The position numbers and the translations under genes were made by a program. A DNA stretch of 21,041 nucleotides from Flavobacterium sp. UBA6195. Its GTDB lineage: Bacteria > Bacteroidota > Bacteroidia > Flavobacteriales > Flavobacteriaceae. Within the stretch, counting starts at the first letter, position 1. Each line of letters starts with the position of its first letter. The notes under the pieces are model-generated. The model ran no database searches and was not told the origin of the DNA. It was given only the letters and a program-made list of their open reading frames with translations. The stretch covers positions 1-21,041 of the forward strand of contig NZ_DITB01000122.1 of NCBI RefSeq assembly GCF_002422095.1, given 5' to 3'. Of the stretch, positions 16,052 through 21,041 are shown piece by piece.

Positions 16052-16468
16052 ATGTATCAGAATAGAGGTCTAATTACGTTCGTTTATATTGAACAGATTT
16101 CAAAAAATTGGGCTGAGGTACTTTATATTATGGAATTAATACAACTTGTTTACCCAGCAAATTTAGAATCTTGTATTATTGAACAAAAGGAGAAGTATGA
16201 GGCTTTTAAAGTAGAATATGAAATGTTTGGCAATATAAACTTTGATGAATACGAAATTGTTTGGGAAGACACTTGGTTTCATACCTTAATCAACAAATGG
16301 CAGGAAGCTACAAAAATAGCAAGAGCTTTAATTGATCATTTAATGAAATCTAAAAACGATGAATTATTACTGAAAGCCAAATCCCTAAAAAGTCAATTAG
16401 TTTGTGATTTATATACCTATTGGTATGAATTAGTCGAATGGCATGCAAAGGTAATGGAGGGCAATTAA
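16052..16468 (+). CDS. protein of unknown function upstream of repeat copy 2
   Basis: The 138-residue soluble, acidic, helix-rich protein starts at ATG 16052. It contains many Trp and Tyr residues (WEDTWFHTLINKWQEATK, LYTYWYELVEWHAK). No family is recognised. Its helical make-up would fit a small binding or immunity-type protein, but this is only a guess from composition. The TAA stop at 16466-16468 forms the first bases of repeat copy 2, the same arrangement as the DUF3293 gene and copy 1. Confidence 0.65.
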   Translation: MYQNRGLITFVYIEQISKNWAEVLYIMELIQLVYPANLESCIIEQKEKYEAFKVEYEMFGNINFDEYEIVWEDTWFHTLINKWQEATKIARALIDHLMKSKNDELLLKAKSLKSQLVCDLYTYWYELVEWHAKVMEGN

Positions 16469-16480
16469 TGAATATTTTAC

Positions 16481-16512
16481 TTGCAAAATTCAATTTTTTT
16501 TTATAATATTTG
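16481..16512 (+). promoter_or_regulatory. promoter of repeat copy 2
   Basis: TTG (16481-16483) and TAATATTTG (16504-16512) with the same 20-base spacing as in copy 1. Two spacer positions differ between copies while both boxes are the same. Confidence 0.65.
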
Positions 16513-16515
16513 TAA

Positions 16516-16607
16516 AGCATCAAGAACCCGCCTAGACGGGTGCCAACCGATCAACTCACGACACGGTGGCTTAGTATGCGGAACAGTCGTTCAAATGTGT
16601 TGAGAAA
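16516..16607 (+). ncRNA. candidate structured RNA or leader, copy 2
   Basis: It has the same helices and pseudoknot possibilities as copy 1: P1 ACCCG (16526-16530) with CGGGT (16537-16541), P2 GCCAaCCG with CGGTGGC, and distal pairings TCAAC/GTTGA and ACGAC/GTCGT. Four of the six P1 loop bases differ from copy 1 while the stem is unchanged. The short frame starting at the ATG inside the unit ends earlier here (RNPNS then TAG). Confidence 0.55.
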
Positions 16608-16668
16608 TCCCAATTCTTAGTTACATTTTGTCGACATAACAGTAGTTTAATTTTAATTTGTTATGTTT

Positions 16669-17460
16669 ATGAAAACATCAGCTATCTCATTGATTGAGAA
16701 AAAACCACACCGCGATGGCGGTACGTATGACCATTTAAAAAGTCTGGAAGTTTATTTAGTTACAAATGAAGCCAGAACGATTCTCTTACAAGAGATAATC
16801 GTACAAAAGGAATTCCAAGTTTTATTGCACATCCAAAACCAACAATTGACCACTTTGCTTGATTGCACAGGTGTGACACCCTACGAAATTTGGTATTTTG
16901 ACGAAAAATTTCAATTTACAGGTAAAGCTTATAGCTTGCACGAAGGTTCCGGAACGTTTCAAATTCAAACCCAAGCCAAATGGGTGCTTTTTGTTCATTT
17001 GCATTCGAAAGAGTTTAAAGATTTGCAAGATTTCAATTGTTCAGAATTGGACATAACGGATAAGTATGGTATTATTAAAAGAGAATTTCCTTATGGATAC
17101 GGTGTGTTTCCATACTTGATTGTTAAACACGAAAAATCGCCTTGTTTTTCGCAAATTCCAATTCACATTAACCCTAATGATGACAACCTCCCAGGTTGGT
17201 CTATTATTATGAAGGAAGTGGATACAAATAATGAAGAAGAATTAGAAAATGCGTTAATAGACGCAACCAAAGACTATTACCAAAACTTGTGTGAACAAAG
17301 AAACAATACGCCCAAAGTAGCCTTGGTATTAGGTCGTAATAAGGCCTATTATTATGGGGTTGATAAAGAGGTTGCCTTTAATGCTTCGATACCTTCGGGC
17401 GGTGTTTTGTTAGCAGCCTCGGGACAGATAATTGCAAAGAATACGTACCATTTTATCTAA
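16669..17460 (+). CDS. protein of unknown function downstream of repeat copy 2
   Basis: The product has 263 residues from ATG 16669; the ATG two codons earlier (16663) is equally possible. It is a soluble, beta-rich protein without signal peptide. Notable segments are LLDCTGVTPYEIWYFDEKFQF (about residues 63-83) and a C-terminal region PKVALVLGRNKAYYYGVDKEVAF followed by a Gly-rich IPSGGVLLAASGQ. I do not recognise the family. It lies 50 bases after repeat copy 2 and is followed by a 51-bp gap and the GH25 gene. Confidence 0.7.
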   Translation: MKTSAISLIEKKPHRDGGTYDHLKSLEVYLVTNEARTILLQEIIVQKEFQVLLHIQNQQLTTLLDCTGVTPYEIWYFDEKFQFTGKAYSLHEGSGTFQIQTQAKWVLFVHLHSKEFKDLQDFNCSELDITDKYGIIKREFPYGYGVFPYLIVKHEKSPCFSQIPIHINPNDDNLPGWSIIMKEVDTNNEEELENALIDATKDYYQNLCEQRNNTPKVALVLGRNKAYYYGVDKEVAFNASIPSGGVLLAASGQIIAKNTYHFI

Positions 17461-17511
17461 ATCAGGTAGCATGATTATTTCTTTAATTATTTCACTTAAA
17501 ATCAATTACTT

Positions 17512-18285
17512 ATGAAAATCACCAAAAACAAAAGCATCATCGTTATTTTTGTTCTTTTTCTTTGCTTAGGCAGTGCTACACTTTATAAATATCGTTCTAA
17601 AATATACTATGCCAAAAAGTATCTAATTGAAAAAGAACAATATCGTTACAAGGCAACAACGAATCCTTTGCGAGATAAAATTCCAAATAGTCCAAATGAA
17701 ATTATCTTCGGATTAGATCTTTCACATCATCAACGGCATATAAATTGGAAAAAAGTGGCTCAAAATCCACCTCATTTTATATTGTTTAAAGCAACGGAAG
17801 GAAGTTCACATAGGGATTCCAAATACAAACATCATGTAAAAGAGGCACGAAATCATAATATCATTGTAGGTGGCTATCATTTTTTTAGTTATCAATCCTC
17901 TGGAAAAGGTCAAGCCAAGCACTTTCTTAAACAGCTTCAAATTCAAAAAGGCGATATACTACCGGTATTGGATGTGGAGTTTACAAGAACAATGCAATCA
18001 GACGAATGGATAACACAAAATATTGCCGATTTTATTGATGTTGTGGAAAAAGAAATTGGAAAAAAGCCAATCATATACTGCGAAATTGCGTATTACAATC
18101 GTTTTATAAAACCTAAATATGGCGATGAACTGCAGCTTTGGTTGAGTGATTTTAAGAGGAAACCCAAGAATCATTTTATAATATGGCAAACAACAGATAA
18201 ATATAAACAAGTAGGTATTCCAGGCACGGTAGATTACAATATTTTTAATGGAACTAAGTCAGATTTAATGAATTTCACCTATTAA
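17512..18285 (+). CDS. membrane-anchored GH25 muramidase (lysozyme-like)
   Basis: This 257-residue protein would cleave the MurNAc-GlcNAc bond of peptidoglycan in the periplasm. An N-terminal hydrophobic segment (residues about 9-26) preceded by Lys is a signal anchor. The rest is a GH25 domain: GLDLSHHQ (67-74, with Asp69), KATEGSS (93-99), GGYHFFSY (120-127), the catalytic PVLDVE (Asp154/Glu156), LWLSDF, IIWQ and VDYNIF near the end. Every main family landmark is present, so the enzyme looks intact. Domain length (about 195 residues) is normal. GH25 proteins are ordinary chromosomal genes in flavobacteria as well as phage lysins. The anchor and absence of phage genes favour a cell-wall role. 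Confidence 0.93.
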   Translation: MKITKNKSIIVIFVLFLCLGSATLYKYRSKIYYAKKYLIEKEQYRYKATTNPLRDKIPNSPNEIIFGLDLSHHQRHINWKKVAQNPPHFILFKATEGSSHRDSKYKHHVKEARNHNIIVGGYHFFSYQSSGKGQAKHFLKQLQIQKGDILPVLDVEFTRTMQSDEWITQNIADFIDVVEKEIGKKPIIYCEIAYYNRFIKPKYGDELQLWLSDFKRKPKNHFIIWQTTDKYKQVGIPGTVDYNIFNGTKSDLMNFTY

Positions 18286-18330
18286 GGACATGCCTTATCA
18301 ATTCTTAATTATAAATAAAGAGAACCAAAA

Positions 18331-18588
18331 ATGAAAAATACAGATAACAATTACCCAAATTGGGAAGCTATATTAGCTACAAAAACAGACGAACAACTTG
18401 TGGAAACCTATAACCATGGCGTACAATTAAGAGCATGGGGAACAGCTCGCATGAAGTATATACATCATTTAAAAAATGAAATCCTAGTTAGAAATTGGGA
18501 TGCTAGTATCTTATTTTCTGAGGATAAAAATACCTTTTCATTGGCAAAACCAGTTGTATTAGAAAATGGAAAATTAAAATTTCAATAG
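18331..18588 (+). CDS. small protein of unknown function
   Basis: The 85-residue soluble protein starts at ATG 18331 after AAAGAGAACCAAAA, an A-rich leader usual in this group. It contains NYPNWEAILATKTDEQLVETYNHGVQLRAWGTARMKYIHHLKNEIL written as helix-rich sequence in two adjoining parts, then a short beta-like tail. No family is recognised. It has the look of a real gene because charge and hydrophobicity alternate regularly and it fits the spacing of its neighbours. Confidence 0.65.
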   Translation: MKNTDNNYPNWEAILATKTDEQLVETYNHGVQLRAWGTARMKYIHHLKNEILVRNWDASILFSEDKNTFSLAKPVVLENGKLKFQ

Positions 18589-18615
18589 TTTAATTCTTAA
18601 ATCAGACTTATTTAT

Positions 18616-18729
18616 ATGAAACTAATATTTAAAAGACCGTACTTAACTTTAGCTATTACAATACTTTTAGCAGTAATTACCTCAATTATCATCAATTGGG
18701 TGAAAGTTGCACAACTAACTTTAAAATAA
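18616..18729 (+). CDS. 37-residue single-pass membrane peptide
   Basis: ATG 18616 to TAA 18729 encodes MKLIFKRPYLTL followed by a 15-residue hydrophobic stretch (AITILLAVITSIIIN) and a short polar tail. The positively charged N-terminus and single membrane segment are typical of small inner-membrane proteins. It fits between its neighbours (27 bases after one gene, 7 bases before the next). No family can be named at this size. Confidence 0.5.
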   Translation: MKLIFKRPYLTLAITILLAVITSIIINWVKVAQLTLK

Positions 18730-18736
18730 GAATCAA

Positions 18737-19233
18737 ATGCAAAAGGCAGTTTACTTGGTTTTATTAGTTTTCACTTCCATGTGTTGGGCACAAGACAGTT
18801 CATTTCTTGCCGTTGTAAGAGTAGATTACAGCAGTACTTCAGGTAAAGAAGATACCCAATTTTCACTAGATAAGGAACGTCATATTTTTTTATTGAAAGT
18901 GATAATAAGGAAGAACTACTTTTTTATAATGCATTTCTAAAAGAAAATGAAGAATCGCATAGTGCTGGAACCATAAAAAGTGTAAAACGAATTAAAAATA
19001 CCAAGGCGCAACAGGTGTATTCCTTTGAATGGAATTTTGAAAACAGTTATGATGCAATTAAAGGAAAAGCATTTGTTACTTTGGAAATTGTAGAAAGCGA
19101 AACCACTAATAAAGAGAGCAAAGCGAAAATTACCATAACTAATGAAAAAGACCTAAAGCTGGTTTATGAAGGCATAATCTCGTATTATGTAAATCCATTA
19201 TTGTTTTACTACCGTTTAGAAAAAATAATATAA
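18737..19233 (+). pseudogene. exported protein gene broken by a frameshift in a T7 run
   Basis: The first frame (from ATG 18737) gives a signal peptide (MQKAVYLVLLVFTSMCWAQ) and about 30 further residues, then degrades and stops at 18938-18940. From the T7 run at 18885-18891 the +1 frame is open and reads FFIESDNKEELLFYNAF and onward to TAA 19231-19233. One added T would join the two parts into a protein of about 165 residues with an exported beta-rich domain (YSFEWNFENSYDAIKGKAFVTLEI). It may be a true mutation, a slippage-controlled switch, or a sequencing error in a homopolymer. The family of the intact protein is unknown to me. Confidence 0.75.
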
Positions 19234-19242
19234 CAACATCAA

Positions 19243-19932
19243 ATGATACAAAAACACCACATCGTTTTTTTAACAGGAGCTGGCATCAGTCAAGAAAGCG
19301 GCATTAGTACCTTTCGAGATGCCAATGGATTATGGAACAATCACAAAATAGAAGAGGTAGCTTCACCTGAAGGTTTTGAAAAAAATCCACAATTAGTATT
19401 AGATTTTTATAATGCAAGAAGAAGGCAACTCGATGAGGTAGCGCCAAATGAAGCACATCATTTGATTGCACAATTAGAAACCAAATACAACGTTACCGTA
19501 ATCACACAAAACATTGACGATTTACACGAAAAAGCAGGTTCCACAAATGTTCTTCACTTGCATGGCGAATTAAAAAAGTCAAGAAGTAGTAAAAATCCTA
19601 ATCTGATTTCTGATTGTACCCATGACATAAAACTTGGCGAATTAGCTTCTGATGGTAGTCAACTCAGACCACATATCGTTTGGTTTGGAGAAGCTGTAAC
19701 AGAAATTGAAAAAGCCATAGCAATAACACAATCAGCAGATTTATTTATAATAGTTGGAACATCAATGGTAGTCCATCCAGCAGCTTCGTTGTTATTAGCT
19801 GTTCCTGTTGATGTGCAAACCGTTTACATCGACACGAATCCAGATGTGGAAGAAGGAATTAATTTATTGGTCATCAAAGAAAAAGCTACAGCGGGAGTTA
19901 GAATCTTAGTGGAAGAATGTTTGCCGCAGTAG
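19243..19932 (+). CDS. cobB: NAD-dependent protein deacylase, CobB-like sirtuin
   Basis: The 229-residue protein removes acyl groups from lysines using NAD. It shows FLTGAGISQESGISTFRD (9-26), TQNIDDLHEKAG (88-99), the catalytic His107 in HLHGEL, and QLRPHIVWFGE. Tyr56 and Arg59 in FYNARRRQL match the Tyr-x-x-Arg that recognises succinyl/malonyl groups in class III sirtuins, so desuccinylase or demalonylase activity is likely. The region after HGE lacks the usual two CxxC pairs that bind zinc. It starts 9 bases after the frameshifted gene. I see no additional domain linking it to a defensive SIR2 system. Confidence 0.93.
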   Translation: MIQKHHIVFLTGAGISQESGISTFRDANGLWNNHKIEEVASPEGFEKNPQLVLDFYNARRRQLDEVAPNEAHHLIAQLETKYNVTVITQNIDDLHEKAGSTNVLHLHGELKKSRSSKNPNLISDCTHDIKLGELASDGSQLRPHIVWFGEAVTEIEKAIAITQSADLFIIVGTSMVVHPAASLLLAVPVDVQTVYIDTNPDVEEGINLLVIKEKATAGVRILVEECLPQ

Positions 19933-19981
19933 GACAATAAAACCATGCATAAGTAAAAATCAATGTATTAAATTTTAAAGT

Positions 19982-20257
19982 ATGATATTAAATCCCATTA
20001 CAAATGAACTCTTTTCAGATTCTGGAATTTTAATCAAAAAATTAGAATGTCCTTATAAAATAGCATGGAAAGATTTAGAAGTTATTAATAAGGTTTCAAG
20101 AAATTGTTCGGTTTGTGATCATCAAATTTTGGATACTGCCTTTTTTAATGATGATACGCTTTTAGAGGTTGTAAATAAAAACCCTGCTACCTGTTTTAAA
20201 GTAAATATAAATCAAGAAAACCTTAAAATACTACCTATAAGATATGTTAAACAATAG
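19982..20257 (+). CDS. small CxxC protein of unknown function
   Basis: The 91-residue protein starts at ATG 19982. It contains CPYKIAWKDLEVI, then NCSVCDHQILDTAFFNDDTLLEVV and a later PATCFKVN. The pattern Cys, CxxC, an acidic-Thr turn and a final Cys resembles a small family of Bacteroidota proteins with a zinc- or redox-type Cys set, but the match is by impression only. The next gene overlaps it by 14 bases (start 20244), suggesting coupled translation. Confidence 0.7.
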   Translation: MILNPITNELFSDSGILIKKLECPYKIAWKDLEVINKVSRNCSVCDHQILDTAFFNDDTLLEVVNKNPATCFKVNINQENLKILPIRYVKQ

Positions 20258-20729
20258 CACTAATTCGAAAAACTTAAGAGTTATTAAAACGGCAAGGAAT
20301 ATCAAAGACATTAATGATGGAGCAAAAAAAGGTTTCAAGCCTTTAATGAAAAGTGTTGTTCCATCTAAAGAAATACGAACAAAATATGCAGTTCTTCAAA
20401 GCAAAATCACGGGTGAAATAAAAATTATAGGTGATTACAGAGCCGATCCCTATTTATTCGATAAAACTAACGATGAATTTGAAAAAGTAATTGATTGGTC
20501 TTATTATTATCCTTATAGTTTTGAATCTCCTTATGCAGCATATTTACTACCTCCTGATTTAAAAATCAACGAACGTGTTTTTTTAGAAGATTTAATTGAA
20601 GATGTTGTAGGATTAGTCTGGAATCAAGGAGATAAATACAGACTTTCAAGTGTTGAAGCAATTTGGAATGGAAACGATTTTGAATTGGATTACCAAAAAA
20701 TGATAGATATAAACGAAATTGTTGGATAA
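20244..20729 (+). CDS. protein of unknown function
   Basis: The 161-residue soluble protein starts at ATG 20244, inside the end of the preceding gene. A basic N-terminal region (KNLRVIKTARNIKDINDGAKKG) is followed by an acidic, aromatic-rich portion (DWSYYYPYSFESPYAAYLLPP) and a C-terminal segment that ends NGNDFELDYQKMIDINEIVG. No family recognised. The 14-base overlap suggests it is translated together with the CxxC protein. A tight two-gene unit of small proteins could be a toxin/antitoxin- or immunity-type pair, but there is no direct evidence. Confidence 0.7.
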   Translation: MLNNSTNSKNLRVIKTARNIKDINDGAKKGFKPLMKSVVPSKEIRTKYAVLQSKITGEIKIIGDYRADPYLFDKTNDEFEKVIDWSYYYPYSFESPYAAYLLPPDLKINERVFLEDLIEDVVGLVWNQGDKYRLSSVEAIWNGNDFELDYQKMIDINEIVG

Positions 20730-21041
20730 GAGATTGTTTTAAATATGATATATGTAATATGATTGATTTAATAATTTGAGTGTTCTTGACTTTCTCTTCT
20801 ATGTCTGAATACTTTCTCATTCATAAAAGATATTCAAACTAATACATATTAATGATTATACCATACAATGAGAAGTAAATTTAAAATAATCTAAATTAGA
20901 TATTATACCAAAAGGTCTTCTGTTCTAAGACTATTATTCAGAATTTTATAAAGTGAAAGGCTCGGGCATTCTTGGTTTCCATTTTCCCGCTATCCGTTAA
21001 ACACGGTATCACTTCTATCGGGGCTCATATCTTTGTTAAGA
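20730..21041. other. 312-bp end segment without genes; palindrome-like sequence near the end
   Basis: No gene is supported on either strand; the minus-strand open frame at 20566-20820 is mostly the shadow of the gene before it. From about 20955 the base composition becomes GC-richer, with CTCGGGC, CCCGCTATCCG (20986-20996) and CTATCGGGGCT (21015-21025). CCCG and CGGG there can pair as the base of a hairpin. The segment resembles a recurrent intergenic element of Bacteroidota (AGCCCCGATAG...CGGATAGCGGG on the other strand), but it is cut by the end of the window. Confidence 0.5.

Larger units (their letters stand above)
16466..16618 (+). repeat. 153-bp repeated unit, copy 2
   Basis: Second copy of the 15203-15355 unit, gap-free. 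The 71 bases at 16537-16607 are identical to 15274-15344, and 16516-16530 is identical to 15253-15267. Between these two blocks the hairpin loop reads CCTAGA instead of TCACGG. Confidence 0.9.

Noticed and set aside
19243..20729. Sirtuin plus two small genes as a SIR2-type antiphage system
   Set aside because: The sirtuin is a complete CobB-like deacylase without extra domains, and the neighbours are separated by 49 bp and have no known defence features.
1..21041. CRISPR array, tRNA, rRNA or insertion sequence
   Set aside because: No regularly spaced repeats, no cloverleaf or rRNA motifs, and no transposase-like protein were seen on either strand.

Overview
The window looks like accessory chromosome, or an integrated mobile element, from a member of the Bacteroidota, most likely a Flavobacterium-like flavobacterium. 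Evidence: low G+C with AAA/AAT/GAA-rich coding, promoter-like TTG-N20-TA..TTTG signals instead of sigma70 boxes, A/T-rich start contexts without Shine-Dalgarno, and protein families typical of that group (BT4734-like primase-helicase, GH25 muramidase, CobB-like sirtuin). All genes I can support are on the + strand.

Region 1 (1-4293) is a mobile-element module. It holds the tail of an unidentified gene, a nested inverted repeat, a coiled-coil protein of unknown function ending at a strong terminator, an excisionase-like helix-turn-helix protein, a possible 23-residue Cys-rich peptide, and a 730-residue primase-helicase (BT4734-like primase domain plus VapE-type P-loop ATPase). Short GC-rich palindromes resembling widespread flavobacterial REP elements lie in frame inside the primase-helicase gene at three places; a fourth sits downstream in a 479-bp gap without genes.

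Region 2 (4294-15205) is a defence island. Three tightly spaced genes encode a phospholipase-D/SNF2-helicase fusion, a large Eco57I-like adenine-N6 methyltransferase, and a RecF/SMC-like ATPase. This is the composition of the Hma (helicase, methylase, ATPase) defence type as I remember it from PADLOC. They are followed by an AlbA_2 (Schlafen-type) protein and a DUF3293 protein whose start codon lies 1 base after the AlbA_2 stop. The extra pair may be an embedded or satellite module.

Region 3 (15203-17460) is the most puzzling. A 153-bp unit occurs twice, 1263 bp apart and without gaps in alignment. Each copy starts exactly at the TAA stop of the preceding gene, carries a promoter-like signal, and then a 71-nt block identical in both copies that can fold into stems and a pseudoknot. 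Before that block is a hairpin whose stem is the same in both copies while its six-base loop differs. Unrelated genes of unknown function flank the units. This suggests a repeated non-coding RNA or leader that also acts as a cassette boundary.

Region 4 (17512-21041) is a run of small genes: a membrane-anchored GH25 lysozyme-like protein, an 85-residue protein, a 37-residue membrane peptide, a signal-peptide protein broken by a frameshift in a T7 run, a sirtuin, a CxxC protein and a protein of unknown function. The last 312 bp hold no gene I can support, only a GC-richer palindrome-like segment at the end.
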